From Gammaproteobacteria bacterium (GTDB taxonomy: Bacteria > Pseudomonadota > Gammaproteobacteria > SURF-13), in the NCBI GenBank assembly GCA_030680605.1, contig JAUXUQ010000022.1:1-64000 (forward strand): a stretch of DNA of 64,000 nucleotides, in the 5' to 3' direction. The position numbers and the translations under genes were made by a program. Shown one piece after another: positions 9,419-18,551 of the stretch (position 1 is its first letter; the number at the start of each line of letters is the position of its first letter). The notes under the pieces were generated by a model. It made no database searches. It had not been told where the DNA came from and was given only the letters and a program-made list of their open reading frames with translations.

Positions 9419-9526
9419 CTAGTTCAGCCACATCACAATCAGGTTGTGGCCCAGGATATACAGCGCAGCAGCACCACAGCCGATGATCACCAGCAACAGA
9501 ATCGCCGCATAAATTCCACGTATCAT
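9419..9526 (-). CDS. Small single-span membrane protein (35 aa)
   Basis: A 35-residue open frame with one hydrophobic helix (about residues 6-27, IYAAILLLVIIGCGAAALYI) and a short polar C-terminus. Its ATG overlaps the TGA stop of the preceding zinc-ribbon membrane protein (ATGA), so it is placed for coupled translation. I do not recognise a family. Support comes from the overlap and the clean transmembrane pattern, not from homology. Confidence 0.5.
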   Translation of the reverse strand: MIRGIYAAILLLVIIGCGAAALYILGHNLIVMWLN

Positions 9527-9921
9527 GCTTGCACCGCAGGCGATGTGGACGTCTCGAACGACAGCGGCTCCTGGCACACCGGGCAATACTTCCACAGCAC
9601 GGGTTTTTCGGCAGGTCCGAGCTTGAGCTTGATGGCGTTGCGGCACACCGGGCAATGCCCCTCTACACGCTCGCTCACTTCTACCGCACGGTAGCGCTTG
9701 TAGGCCATGGCCGGGCCGGTGAGCAGAAACAGCGGTACCAGAATAAAGTGCGCCAGCGGTATCAGCACGCTCAGCAGGGCCAGCGCCCACCACAGCGCGA
9801 GCATCTGCGCCGCGCGCATTGCACGCTCCCGCGCACCGTATATACTGGCATGCAGTGTACCCGCGCACGTCTCGTCACCCTTGCCCCTGATCAGCAGTGG
9901 TTGTTGTTCAGTTTGCGGCAT
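9523..9921 (-). CDS. Membrane protein with C-terminal zinc ribbon
   Basis: A 132-residue protein with one or two hydrophobic segments (about 38-72) followed by a cytosolic domain with paired CPVC motifs (about 90-93 and 114-117, each CPVC), the pattern of a zinc ribbon. No specific family is recognised. It is divergent from the AsmA-like gene and probably forms a two-gene unit with the 35-residue membrane protein after it. Confidence 0.7.
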   Translation of the reverse strand: MPQTEQQPLLIRGKGDETCAGTLHASIYGARERAMRAAQMLALWWALALLSVLIPLAHFILVPLFLLTGPAMAYKRYRAVEVSERVEGHCPVCRNAIKLKLGPAEKPVLWKYCPVCQEPLSFETSTSPAVQA

Positions 9922-9991
9922 ACGGGCTAGTGTATCATGAGTGTTCTGCGGTCACGACCTACCGACAATATTGCGAGGGAGGGGATCTGCC

Positions 9992-12067
9992 ATGCTCAAG
10001 AGTTTGAAAATCCTGGCCTGGCTGACGGGTACCACGCTGCTGGTAATCGTTGTTGCCGCCATCGCCGTGCCATTGTTTGTGGATCCGGATGATTTCAAGC
10101 CGCAGATTACACAGCTGGTGCAGGAAAAAACCGGGCGCACACTGGATATTCAGGGCACCATCAAGCTCTCTGTGTTTCCCTGGCTTGGCGTAAAATTGGG
10201 TGCAACTGCGCTCAGCAATGCACCGGGCTTTGGCGCCGAGCCTTTTGTGCGCGCCGAGTCGGCGGAGTTGCGCGTGAAGCTGCTGCCACTGCTGAGCAGG
10301 GAAGTGCGCATGGGCACCGTCGTCCTGCATGGGTTCACGCTCAACCTGGCCAGGGACAAATCCGGCCGCCCCAACTGGGGCGACCTTGCCGCCGGCAGTG
10401 ATACGTCTGACGACAAAAACCCCCTTGCCAGTCTCGCCGCGCTTGCCATTGGCGGCATGAATATCACCAATGCGACCATCTCGTATGATGACGCGCACGC
10501 TGGCACGCATTATCTGCTCAAAGACATTCAGTTGCGCACCGGTGAGCTGGCCGACAAGACACCCTTCGATCTGGCACTTGATTTTGTCCTCGCCAGCAAG
10601 CAGCCTGCCATGCGTCTGCGGTTTTCCGCCCAGGGCCAGGGCCGGTTCGATGCGACGCAGCGGCACTATGAGTTGCGGGATATCGTGCTTAAATCACTGC
10701 TATACAGCGCGGACGATGAGGCAACGCCCGCATTCACCCTGTCAGCGCGACTTAACGCGCAACTGCCCCAACAAACGCTCGCCTTGTCGGATATCAAGCT
10801 GGGCGGGCAGGGCATGAACGGCAGCGGCAACCTCAAGGGCTCGCGCATTCTCGACGCACCTGAGTTCAGCGGTAATCTCAAGCTCGCCGAGTTCAGCCCG
10901 CGGGCCATACTCAAACCCCTCGGTGTTGAACTGCCTGAAACTGCCGATGCCAACGTGCTCACCCGGGCGGCGCTTGAGTCCCGCGTGGACGCCACGGCAA
11001 AACGGTTGCGGCTCAGCAACCTGAAGCTGCAACTGGACGACAGCACCGCCACCGGCAGCCTGAGCATCAGCGATCTTTCCCGGCCGCGCCCGGTGATAGC
11101 GCTCTCGGTCAATCGCCTGGATCTTGACCGCTATCTACCCCCCGTACGCGAAGGCGCCGCCACGCCAGCCGCCTCGCCTGCGACGGCGGTGGCCGCAAGT
11201 GCCGGCGCACTGCCGATGGCGACTCTGCGCAAACTGGATCTCGACGCCAGCTTGCGCATCGCCAGCCTCAAGGTCAAAAACCTGCGTACCAGCGATGTCT
11301 TGATCAGCCTGGCGGCACACGCCGGGGATATCCGCCTCAACCCCCTGCGCGCAGTACTGTACCAGGGTAAATACGAGGGCAGTACGCGCCTTGACGTGCG
11401 GGGAAACATCCCCCTGCTCACCCTGAACGACTCATTGAGCAACATACAGGCCGGGCCGCTGCTCAAAGACCTGTCTGGCAAAGACCGTGTTACTGGTCTC
11501 GCCACGCTCAGCGCCAAACTCACCGCACAGGGGACGACCCCTGATGCACTGAAGCGCTCGCTCTCCGGCCAGGCAGCGTTTTCATTCACCGACGGCGCGG
11601 TGAAAGGCATCAACATTGCCCGGATGCTGCGCGAGGCACAAGCAACGCTCAAGGGCGGCAGCACACCTCAAGCCACAACCCCAGACCAGACAGAGTTCAG
11701 CGAGTTACGCGGCACAGTCACACTGGTCAACGGCATTGCCCATAACAACGACCTGTCGGCCAAGTCGCCGCTGCTGCGCGTAGGCGGCGAGGGCATGGCC
11801 GACCTGGTGAAAGAGTACATGGACTACCGCGTGAGCGTCACCGTGGTCGGCACCCTTCAAGGACAGGGTGGCCGGGAGCTGACTGACCTCAAGGGCGTCA
11901 CCATCCCAATACAGGTGAAGGGCCCCTTTGCCAACCTGAGCTATCGCCCTGATCTGGGCGCAGCACTCAGCGGTCGCGCCAAGGCCAAGGTCGATGAAAA
12001 ACTGGACGAACAGAAACAGAAGCTCGGTGACCAGTTGCAGGACAAGCTCAAAAATCTGTTTCGCTGA
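9992..12067 (+). CDS. AsmA family protein
   Basis: A 691-residue inner-membrane-anchored protein. The start at 9992 follows GAGGGAGGGG by a few bases. An N-terminal membrane helix (about 6-30) leads into the AsmA N-terminal domain, with the family pattern VPLFVDPDDFKPQITQLVQEKTGR. The long periplasmic beta-rich body and the C-terminal AsmA_2 region (about 500-640) follow. AsmA-like proteins belong to the bridge-like lipid transfer superfamily and affect outer-membrane assembly. It overlaps mutY by one base (TGATG), an order often seen in gammaproteobacteria. Confidence 0.9.
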   Translation: MLKSLKILAWLTGTTLLVIVVAAIAVPLFVDPDDFKPQITQLVQEKTGRTLDIQGTIKLSVFPWLGVKLGATALSNAPGFGAEPFVRAESAELRVKLLPLLSREVRMGTVVLHGFTLNLARDKSGRPNWGDLAAGSDTSDDKNPLASLAALAIGGMNITNATISYDDAHAGTHYLLKDIQLRTGELADKTPFDLALDFVLASKQPAMRLRFSAQGQGRFDATQRHYELRDIVLKSLLYSADDEATPAFTLSARLNAQLPQQTLALSDIKLGGQGMNGSGNLKGSRILDAPEFSGNLKLAEFSPRAILKPLGVELPETADANVLTRAALESRVDATAKRLRLSNLKLQLDDSTATGSLSISDLSRPRPVIALSVNRLDLDRYLPPVREGAATPAASPATAVAASAGALPMATLRKLDLDASLRIASLKVKNLRTSDVLISLAAHAGDIRLNPLRAVLYQGKYEGSTRLDVRGNIPLLTLNDSLSNIQAGPLLKDLSGKDRVTGLATLSAKLTAQGTTPDALKRSLSGQAAFSFTDGAVKGINIARMLREAQATLKGGSTPQATTPDQTEFSELRGTVTLVNGIAHNNDLSAKSPLLRVGGEGMADLVKEYMDYRVSVTVVGTLQGQGGRELTDLKGVTIPIQVKGPFANLSYRPDLGAALSGRAKAKVDEKLDEQKQKLGDQLQDKLKNLFR

Positions 12068-13251
12068 TGTCGCAATCCACGACCTCCTCACCAGCCGGGG
12101 CACTACCAGCCGGGGCACTGGGCACGCACCTGCTGGCGTGGTTTGACCGCGCCGGGCGCAAGCATCTGCCCTGGCAGGCTCACCCCAGCCCCTATCGGGT
12201 CTGGGTGTCGGAAATCATGCTGCAACAGACGCAGGTCGGCATTGTCATCCCCTATTACCTGCGCTTCATGGAGCGGTTTCCGGATGTGCATGGGCTCGCC
12301 ACCGCTGCGCTCGACGAAGTTTTGCACCTGTGGACAGGTCTCGGCTATTACGCCCGGGCACGCAACCTGCACCGGGCTGCATGCCTGATATGCGAACGCC
12401 ATCGCGGCGAGCTGCCGCATGGCATCGATCTGCTGATGCAGTTGCCCGGTATCGGGCGCTCAACCGCAGGGGCGATCCTCGCACTTGCGCACAACGCACG
12501 CCATGCAATATTAGATGGTAATGTGCGTCGCGTACTGGCGCGCGTACATGCCATCGAAGGCTGGCCAGGCGCGCCCGCCGTTGAAAAAAAGCTGTGGGCG
12601 CTGGCGCAGGCACACCTGCCCACAGCGCGCCTGCGCGACTATACGCAGGCACTCATGGATCTCGGGGCTACGGTGTGTACGCGCTCGCGCCCCGCATGCT
12701 CCTGCTGCCCACTACGCCCGCATTGCATCGCGCACGCACAACTGCGCACGAGCGACTATCCGGCACCAAAGCCACGCGCCGCGCTGCCGGTGCGCAATAC
12801 CACCCTGCTAATGCTGCGCAACCACACGGGGGCGGTATTGCTCGTGCAACGCCCGCCTGCGGGGGTATGGGGTGGCTTGTGGAGCCTGCCCGAGTGCACG
12901 CTGCGCGGCGGGCCTGGCATTCAACGTTGGTGCAGGCACACGCTTGGCCTGGTAGCCGGACGGGTCGAATGTTGGCCTGCACTGCGCCATACTTTCAGTC
13001 ATTTTCACCTTGATATACTGCCGGCACTGGCTGAAATAGCAACGCACAGCCCCACTGTCACGGAACAGGTGCCCAGTGTTTGGTATAACATTAATCAACC
13101 CGATGCGCGCGGACTTGCCGCACCCGTAAAGCGCCTGCTACTGAAGCTGGCACAACAATCTCCTGCAAGGAATGCTCATGACACGAATGATCAGCTGCGT
13201 AAAACTGGGTCGCGAAGCCGAAGGCCTGAAGCTGCCACCGTACCCGGGTGA
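12067..13251 (+). CDS. mutY: A/G-specific adenine DNA glycosylase
   Basis: A 394-residue base-excision repair enzyme that removes A opposite 8-oxoguanine. Catalytic Glu is E49 ([11 protein letters not shown]), the helix-hairpin-helix is LPGIGRST (126-133), and the catalytic Asp is D150 ([11 protein letters not shown]). The 4Fe-4S cluster ligands fit C204-x6-C211-x2-C214-x5-C220 exactly. A MutT-like 8-oxoG recognition domain covers about 230-355. The last 25 residues run on into yggX in another frame, a 74-base overlap, and are low-complexity basic sequence, suggesting loss of an earlier stop. Confidence 0.95.
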   Translation: MSQSTTSSPAGALPAGALGTHLLAWFDRAGRKHLPWQAHPSPYRVWVSEIMLQQTQVGIVIPYYLRFMERFPDVHGLATAALDEVLHLWTGLGYYARARNLHRAACLICERHRGELPHGIDLLMQLPGIGRSTAGAILALAHNARHAILDGNVRRVLARVHAIEGWPGAPAVEKKLWALAQAHLPTARLRDYTQALMDLGATVCTRSRPACSCCPLRPHCIAHAQLRTSDYPAPKPRAALPVRNTTLLMLRNHTGAVLLVQRPPAGVWGGLWSLPECTLRGGPGIQRWCRHTLGLVAGRVECWPALRHTFSHFHLDILPALAEIATHSPTVTEQVPSVWYNINQPDARGLAAPVKRLLLKLAQQSPARNAHDTNDQLRKTGSRSRRPEAATVPG

Positions 13252-13453
13252 ACTCGGCAAACGGATTTTCGAAAATGTTTCGGCGGAGGCATGGAAGATG
13301 TGGATCGGCCATCAGACCATGCTGATCAACGAAAACCGGCTGAGCATGGTAGACCCGAAGGCGCGTGAGTTTCTCGCCCAGGAAATGGAAAAATTCTTTT
13401 TTGGTGAGGGTTCGGCCAAACCGTCCGGCTACGTACCGCCGGCAACCACCTAG
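13178..13453 (+). CDS. yggX: Fe(2+)-trafficking protein, oxidative damage protection
   Basis: A 91-residue protein of the YggX family, which protects labile iron-sulfur clusters such as that of MutY from oxidation. It has the diagnostic [21 protein letters not shown] start and the [15 protein letters not shown] block. The codon at 13178 is preferred to 13172 because AAGGA is at proper distance. It overlaps the end of mutY by 74 bases. The mutY-yggX pair is conserved in enterobacteria. Confidence 0.95.
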   Translation: MTRMISCVKLGREAEGLKLPPYPGELGKRIFENVSAEAWKMWIGHQTMLINENRLSMVDPKAREFLAQEMEKFFFGEGSAKPSGYVPPATT

Positions 13454-13593
13454 CTTCACAGGATAGCTCGCTCCGCACCGCCGCAACCAGTCATTGCCTG
13501 TACGAGGCCGTGCTGGTAAAATTCATTTGGGGTGAGGGCAATTCAAGGTTGTTGAGCCCTTGCGATTTGCTTACCGCTTGAGGTTACTCAATC

Positions 13594-14844
13594 ATGCGCC
13601 AAGCCTGTCTGAACCTGCTGCAAAAACACATCCGGCGCGGTTGCCTTGAATTGGTGCTTGCCAATGGCCAGCACCACCACTTCGGCGTCGGCCAGCCGCA
13701 CGCCAAGCTGCTGCTGTACCATGACAGCGCGCTTGAGCGCATCCTGCGCGACCCGGAACTGATGCTGGGTGAAACTTACATGCGCGGCGAATGGGATGCC
13801 GCAGACCACGACCTGATCGGCCTGCTTGAACTGCTGATGTTGAACTTCCCCGAGCAGCGGCCCGAGCAGCGCAGCCGCCTGTCCCATCGTTTTAAAAAAC
13901 TCGTCGCGCGCGGCAATCGCATCGCACGCAGTTACCGTAATGTTGCGCACCACTATGACCTCGATGAGTGGCTGTTCCGCCGCTTTCTGGATGAAGACAT
14001 GCAGTATTCCTGCGCCTACTTCTATGAACCCAACCTCTCACTCGAAGAGGCGCAGCGTGCCAAGTGTCGGCACATCATGAACAAGCTGCGCCTCCAGCCC
14101 GGCCAGCGTGTCCTTGATATCGGCTGCGGCTGGGGCGGCCTGGCGCTTTATCTTGCCGAACATGCGGGCGTAGAGGTCACCGGGCTTACCCTCGCGCGCG
14201 AGCAATTGCGCGTGGCAGAAGCGCGCGCCCGGGAGCGCGGCATGGAGAAGCAGGTCAGCTTCTGCCTGCAGGATTACCGCGAACATCATGGAAACTACGA
14301 CCGTATCGTCAGCGTAGGCATGTTTGAGCATGTAGGCGTACGTCACTACCACGACTATTTCGATCAGGTGCGCCGCCTGCTCGCTGACGACGGCATCGCG
14401 CTGGTGCACACTATCGGGCGCCACGGCCCGCCGGGGGCAACCAACCCCTGGATCGAGAAATATATTTTCCCCGGCGGCTACAACCCAGCCCTGTCAGAGA
14501 TGGTGGGTGCAATTGAACAGTCCGGGCTGGTGAGTTGTGATATCGAAGTACTGCAGCTGCATTATGCGATGACGCTGGCCGCGTGGAGCCAGCGCTTCCA
14601 TGCGCACCGGGATCCGATCAAGCAACGCATGGGCGAACGCTTTTGCCGCATGTGGGGATTTTATCTGGCTTCGTGCGAAGCCGCGTTTCGTTGGCGGGAT
14701 CTGGTTGTGTTCCAGGTGCAGCTAACGCATCGTCTGGGCGTGACACCGATTACACGTAATTATCTTTACCGTAACGGTAACCCTGTAACTGCGCTCGATA
14801 CCTGTCCGGCACAGGAAGCCGGGAGAATACAGGAAGCAAATTAA
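13594..14844 (+). CDS. cfa: Cyclopropane-fatty-acyl-phospholipid synthase
   Basis: A 416-residue SAM-dependent enzyme that adds a methylene bridge to unsaturated phospholipid acyl chains, usually on entry to stationary phase or acid stress. The SAM motif VLDIGCGWGG is at about 173-182. The conserved QYSCAYF block (about 137-143) carries the active-site Cys, and the EKYIFPGG and MFEHVG blocks are present. Length is slightly above E. coli Cfa (382 aa). It stands alone, 140 bases after yggX. Confidence 0.95.
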   Translation: MRQACLNLLQKHIRRGCLELVLANGQHHHFGVGQPHAKLLLYHDSALERILRDPELMLGETYMRGEWDAADHDLIGLLELLMLNFPEQRPEQRSRLSHRFKKLVARGNRIARSYRNVAHHYDLDEWLFRRFLDEDMQYSCAYFYEPNLSLEEAQRAKCRHIMNKLRLQPGQRVLDIGCGWGGLALYLAEHAGVEVTGLTLAREQLRVAEARARERGMEKQVSFCLQDYREHHGNYDRIVSVGMFEHVGVRHYHDYFDQVRRLLADDGIALVHTIGRHGPPGATNPWIEKYIFPGGYNPALSEMVGAIEQSGLVSCDIEVLQLHYAMTLAAWSQRFHAHRDPIKQRMGERFCRMWGFYLASCEAAFRWRDLVVFQVQLTHRLGVTPITRNYLYRNGNPVTALDTCPAQEAGRIQEAN

Positions 14845-14852
14845 AGCCCCGC

Positions 14853-15788
14853 TCAGGCGGCAAGCCGTACCCGGTTGCGGCCTTCTGCCTTGGCTTGATA
14901 CAAAGCCTCGTCAGCCTTCTTGAAAAGCCGCTCATCGTCGTCGGTGTCTTCCAGGAATGCCACCCCTATACTCGCAGTAAAGCGGATGACAGCATTATTG
15001 TGCACACACTCCGTCCCTTCCAGCGCCACACGTATGCGCTCGGCCAGCAGTACTGCGCCACCCGGGCCGGTGTTGTTCAGGATGACGGCGAACTCCTCTC
15101 CGCCATAACGGAACAGGATGTCGCTGCCGCGGATACACGCAGTCAACTCATCCGCCACCGCACGGATCGCTCTGTCGCCAGCCGCGTGACCGTAATGGTC
15201 ATTGATGCTCTTGAACCGGTCGATATCCAGCATGATCACCGACAGCGGTAAATCATGGCGTCGCGCAAGCTCTACTTCACGCTTGAGTGTCGCGCTCATC
15301 GTGCTGCGGTTGTTTATACCGGTAAGAGGGTCACAGAAGGCAGCCCTCAGCGCCTGGCTGTATAGCAGGGCGTTGCGTAGCGGGTAAACCAGGCCACACA
15401 GCAAGTCCTCGAGTACCTGGCTCTCGTTCTGGCTGAATTTCCGCTTGCGTGTAAACGTCACTTCACCCAGAAACTGATTATTGACCACCAGCTGATAGCT
15501 GCACGTATGACGCGCCACCTCACCCCGCGTGATATTAAAGCCCTGCTCCGGGTGCTGGTAGGAAATACTGTGGTAACTGATGCTGCTTTTTATTTCCCGG
15601 GCATAGATATCAACCAGCTCGTCTACTTCGAGCGTGGTTTGTAAGCGTGCGGATATCTGTAGCGCACGATCCAGTCCTTGCCGTCCGTCGTCGGCCTGTA
15701 TCATGCCCGGCGTGGAGCGGGCACGTTGATGCCTGTCCGCCTGGCTGACATTCACCGAAGGGAAGTGTGACGCTTGTGACGTTGCCAT
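14853..15788 (-). CDS. GAF-like diguanylate cyclase
   Basis: A 311-residue cytoplasmic protein. An N-terminal GAF-like region (about 40-145) precedes a GGDEF domain (about 148-308). The motif is GGEEF at 229-233, the active variant, and the inhibitory RxxD (RGSD, 220-223) is five residues ahead, so it should make cyclic di-GMP under product control. It is convergent with cfa, with only a few bases between. The ligand of the GAF-like region is unknown. Confidence 0.9.
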   Translation of the reverse strand: MATSQASHFPSVNVSQADRHQRARSTPGMIQADDGRQGLDRALQISARLQTTLEVDELVDIYAREIKSSISYHSISYQHPEQGFNITRGEVARHTCSYQLVVNNQFLGEVTFTRKRKFSQNESQVLEDLLCGLVYPLRNALLYSQALRAAFCDPLTGINNRSTMSATLKREVELARRHDLPLSVIMLDIDRFKSINDHYGHAAGDRAIRAVADELTACIRGSDILFRYGGEEFAVILNNTGPGGAVLLAERIRVALEGTECVHNNAVIRFTASIGVAFLEDTDDDERLFKKADEALYQAKAEGRNRVRLAA

Positions 15789-16189
15789 GCTCGAAGCCTC
15801 AAAATAGTCTGTTCGCGATTATCTCTAGCTAGAACCATGCCAACTGTTTAAATAAACAAATCCATGATGATTCAAACAGCTATAGCTTGCCATGGCTGAT
15901 GCCTGGCAATTCGCCATTAATCTGACGCCGGCATTGCCGGGCATTTGCCGCCCGGCAATCTCCCGGTGCCGGCATGCCTGCGCGACCTCGCGCCGCGCCT
16001 TAACCCTTTTTCAGATGTGGCTTAAGTCTCTGCGCCGAAAATCACCACTCACCCGTTCCGGTTTTTCTCAGAAAAAAATTGCTGGCCAGTGAGCGCATAA
16101 AATATTTCTCTTGGGCTCCCTTGATCACCGTTGATCAATCATGTTAGCTTGGACGCTCGTATACTTAATTTCCCGAGGGGTTGACACAA
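15789..16189. other. Intergenic region with stem-loop
   Basis: About 400 bases without a supported gene, between the divergent diguanylate cyclase and the Ala-Glu-Pro lipoprotein. It contains the nested hairpin at 15927-15973 and AT-rich stretches that may hold both promoters. I find no tRNA or known RNA motif in it. Confidence 0.5.
15927..15973. repeat. Nested GC-rich palindrome
   Basis: Inner perfect 10-base stem (15933-15942 with 15950-15959, seven-base loop) inside an outer GCCGGC/GCCGGC pair (15927-15932, 15968-15973). It may be a REP-like element or a structured RNA leader. No T-run follows, so it does not look like a simple terminator. Confidence 0.6.
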
Positions 16190-16384
16190 ATGATAAAGAA
16201 AATTCTTATAATGGCAGGTGCCGCACTGTTTGTGCTCGGCCTTACCGCTTGCGGCAAAACCGAGCAGGCTGCCGAAGAGACCATGAACGAAGCCCCGGCG
16301 ATGGAAGCCCCGGCGGAAGCGGCACCTGCCGAAGAAGCAGCACCCATGGAAGAAGCAGCACCTGCCGAAGAAGCGGCACCCTAA
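16190..16384 (+). CDS. Small Ala/Glu/Pro-rich lipoprotein
   Basis: A 64-residue lipoprotein: signal peptide with lipobox LTAC (Cys at about residue 20), then GKTEQAAEE and a tail built from near-repeats of APAEEAAPMEEA. GAGGGG lies upstream of the ATG at 16190. The tail is probably a flexible acidic spacer in the periplasm. No function is known. A strong terminator follows. Confidence 0.75.
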   Translation: MIKKILIMAGAALFVLGLTACGKTEQAAEETMNEAPAMEAPAEAAPAEEAAPMEEAAPAEEAAP

Positions 16385-16400
16385 ACACGGGTTCTTGACC

Positions 16401-16430
16401 ATGGCTGGCAGCGGTGTTGCTGCCAGCCAT
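16401..16430 (+). terminator. Hairpin terminator of the lipoprotein gene
   Basis: Perfect 12-base stem (16401-16412 with 16419-16430) and six-base loop, followed by TTACTGTTT. It lies 16 bases after the lipoprotein stop codon. Confidence 0.8.
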
Positions 16431-16509
16431 TTACTGTTTCACATAGTCCTTACCAACCCTGTCCGTGCCTGTCCACCCCGCCTTGAAGCACTGCACCTAC
16501 GCTTAAGCC

Positions 16510-17016
16510 GTGCCCGCTTCACGCCTGCACCCACCAAACACCCTCGCCGCACAGGTCGGTCGCACACTCAAGCGGCAGGGCCTCATGCTGGCCACGGCGG
16601 AATCATGCACCGGGGGATGGGTGGCACAAGCCATCACCGCCGTACCCGGCAGCTCGGTCTGGTTTGAGCGCGGCTTTATCACCTATACCAACATAGCCAA
16701 ACACGAGATGCTGGATGTGCCCGCCGCCGTACTACGTGCGCACGGCGCGGTAAGTGAAGCTACGGTATGCCGTATGGCGGAAGGGGCCTTGCGCCACAGT
16801 CACGCCCAGATCAGTCTCGCCGTCAGCGGTATTGCCGGGCCGGGTGGCGCCACCCGTAGCAAGCCCGTCGGCACGGTATGTCTGGCCTGGGCTGGCGACG
16901 GGCGCGTTACGCGCTCGTGCAGCATGCGATTCAAAGGCGGCCGGGAGGCCGTGCGGCGACAAGCCGTATTCGCCGCATTGCAGGGTGTGCTCGATTTTCT
17001 GCGTGATGGAAAGTGA
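16510..17016 (+). CDS. pncC: Nicotinamide-nucleotide amidohydrolase (CinA C-terminal family)
   Basis: A 168-residue stand-alone CinA C-terminal domain, which deamidates NMN to nicotinate mononucleotide for NAD recycling. Motifs: TAESCTGGWVAQAIT (about 28-42) with the catalytic Ser/Thr region, GAVSEATV and AVSGIAGPGGAT (about 108-119). Start is GTG at 16510. Its stop overlaps the start of thpR by 11 bases. pncC usually precedes recA in gammaproteobacteria; recA is not next to it here. Confidence 0.92.
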   Translation: MPASRLHPPNTLAAQVGRTLKRQGLMLATAESCTGGWVAQAITAVPGSSVWFERGFITYTNIAKHEMLDVPAAVLRAHGAVSEATVCRMAEGALRHSHAQISLAVSGIAGPGGATRSKPVGTVCLAWAGDGRVTRSCSMRFKGGREAVRRQAVFAALQGVLDFLRDGK

Positions 17017-17599
17017 GTCCGCCGACACCCGTCGGTTGTTTTTCGCGCTCTGGCCAGATGCTGACACGCGCGCCACCCTGGTTGAGATACTGCATGGATC
17101 AGTACCGCATGAAGTGCGCGCCACCCGCAGCGAAAATATGCATATCACGCTGGCCTTCCTCGGTCATCTGGATGCAGCCGCTCAACACTGTGCCGAACAG
17201 GCAGCGGCGCGGTTACGCACGGCGCCATTCAATATCACCCTGAATCACCTCGGCTATTGGCCGCATCCGCGCATTTTGTGGCTGGGTACATCACATTGCC
17301 CCAACGCCCTGCTTGACCTGGTTGCTGGGCTGCATCAAACCTTGGCGCCATGCCGGCTGGCACTCGAAACCCGTCCGTATCAGCCACACCTCACCGTCGC
17401 GCGCAAAGTGCAAAAAATGGAAACATTGCCCACGCTACGAGGCTCTGTGAGCTGGCGCGTGCGAGATTTCGTGCTGGCCGAGTCGTTCTCTGATGATGCA
17501 GGCGCACACTACCGCGTGCTCGCGCGCTGGCCACTACAGCTTGCCACCCAGGGGGGCGGGGCGGCGCCGAAACTGGGTGGCACGATGGGTTATTTTTGA
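17006..17599 (+). CDS. thpR: RNA 2',3'-cyclic phosphodiesterase (2H family)
   Basis: A 197-residue member of the 2'-5' RNA ligase group of 2H phosphoesterases. Both histidine motifs are present: HITL (H46) and HLTV (H128), which form the active site. The start at 17006 lies inside the end of pncC, so translation is coupled. The conserved N-terminal RLFFALWP supports this start over the longer upstream frame. Biological substrate in bacteria is uncertain. Confidence 0.92.
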   Translation: MESESADTRRLFFALWPDADTRATLVEILHGSVPHEVRATRSENMHITLAFLGHLDAAAQHCAEQAAARLRTAPFNITLNHLGYWPHPRILWLGTSHCPNALLDLVAGLHQTLAPCRLALETRPYQPHLTVARKVQKMETLPTLRGSVSWRVRDFVLAESFSDDAGAHYRVLARWPLQLATQGGGAAPKLGGTMGYF

Positions 17600-17605
17600 G
17601 CGCTG

Positions 17606-18418
17606 CTACTCAATCGGCACATCGAGGCTGTTGCCCCAGTCAGACCACGCCCCCGGGTAACCCTTGAGGTGCGTATATCCCAGCGACTTCAGCACAATAT
17701 AGGTGTGCGACGAGCGGTGATGGGTCTGGCAATACACGATGACTTCCTTGTCCGCCTTGACCCCAAGCGCATCCAGCCTCAGCTGTAGCGCCTCGGCGGG
17801 TTTCAGCCGCCCGTTATTTTGCATGTCGAGCACCTCGGTCCAGTCCAGATTGACTGCGCCCGGGATGTGGCCGCTGCGCTGGGCACGCTTGTCTGTGCCG
17901 CGGTATTCACCCGCTGTGCGCGTGTCCAGCAGCTTGATGTGCGGGTCTTGCAGGTGCTCCAGAATATAGGCCCGGTCGGCCAGCGCCTGCTTGGTGGCAG
18001 CCACCTGATAGCTGCTTGTGGCCGGGCGCAGCGGCACACTGCTTACCGGATGCCGCCCGGCAATCCAGGCCCGCAGACCGCCATTCAGCAGGGAAAAGTG
18101 CGGGTGACCGATGACATCCAGCGTCCACAACAGGCGGCAGGCCTTGGCCCCGCCCTCATCGTCATAGGCCACCACATGCATATCGGGTGTCAGCCCGAGC
18201 GCAGAGAACACCCGGCTCAACTGGTCATCCTCCGGCAGCAGCCCCATCACCGGCGGCTGGGCCGCGACCAGTTGCGCATATTCCATGTGTACGGCGCCCG
18301 GAACGTGCTGATTGGCGTAAATCTCAGGCTTGCACAGGTCGACAATCAGAAGATTTTGCGCCCCGAGCTGCTCTGCCAGTTGTGCGGGCTCGACGACCAG
18401 GGGGAACTGCGGCTGCAT
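17606..18418 (-). CDS. Two-domain rhodanese (sulfurtransferase)
   Basis: A 270-residue protein with tandem rhodanese domains (about 1-125 and 145-268). Only the second carries the catalytic Cys, in YCQTHHRSSH (C230), as in thiosulfate and 3-mercaptopyruvate sulfurtransferases. The loop sequence is neither the classical CRKGVT nor CGSGVTA, so the donor is unclear. It is convergent with thpR and divergent from htpG. Confidence 0.9.
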   Translation of the reverse strand: MQPQFPLVVEPAQLAEQLGAQNLLIVDLCKPEIYANQHVPGAVHMEYAQLVAAQPPVMGLLPEDDQLSRVFSALGLTPDMHVVAYDDEGGAKACRLLWTLDVIGHPHFSLLNGGLRAWIAGRHPVSSVPLRPATSSYQVAATKQALADRAYILEHLQDPHIKLLDTRTAGEYRGTDKRAQRSGHIPGAVNLDWTEVLDMQNNGRLKPAEALQLRLDALGVKADKEVIVYCQTHHRSSHTYIVLKSLGYTHLKGYPGAWSDWGNSLDVPIE

Positions 18419-18481
18419 TGTTAAGACTCCGTTAGTTCGTGGCGAAAGCTTACCCTAAGTCGCGAGGCAATAGCCACCTCC

Positions 18482-18515
18482 CTTGAGAACACGGCCCGCG
18501 ATCCCCACGTATAAT
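18482..18515 (+). promoter_or_regulatory. Probable sigma-32 promoter of htpG
   Basis: CTTGAGA (18482-18488), 14-base spacer, CCCCACGT (18503-18510) closely fit the heat-shock promoter consensus CTTGAAA, 13-17 bases, CCCCATNT. It lies 37-70 bases before the htpG start, and htpG is a classical sigma-32 gene. A TATAAT overlaps the end, but no well-spaced sigma-70 -35 accompanies it. Confidence 0.75.
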
Positions 18516-18551
18516 GCTTGGCTCACAGATTCAGCATGAAGGAAGCGCACC

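Noticed and set aside
16181-16189. TTG start nine bases upstream for the Ala/Glu/Pro lipoprotein
   Set aside because: The ribosome site is better placed for the ATG at 16190 and the signal peptide starts cleanly there.
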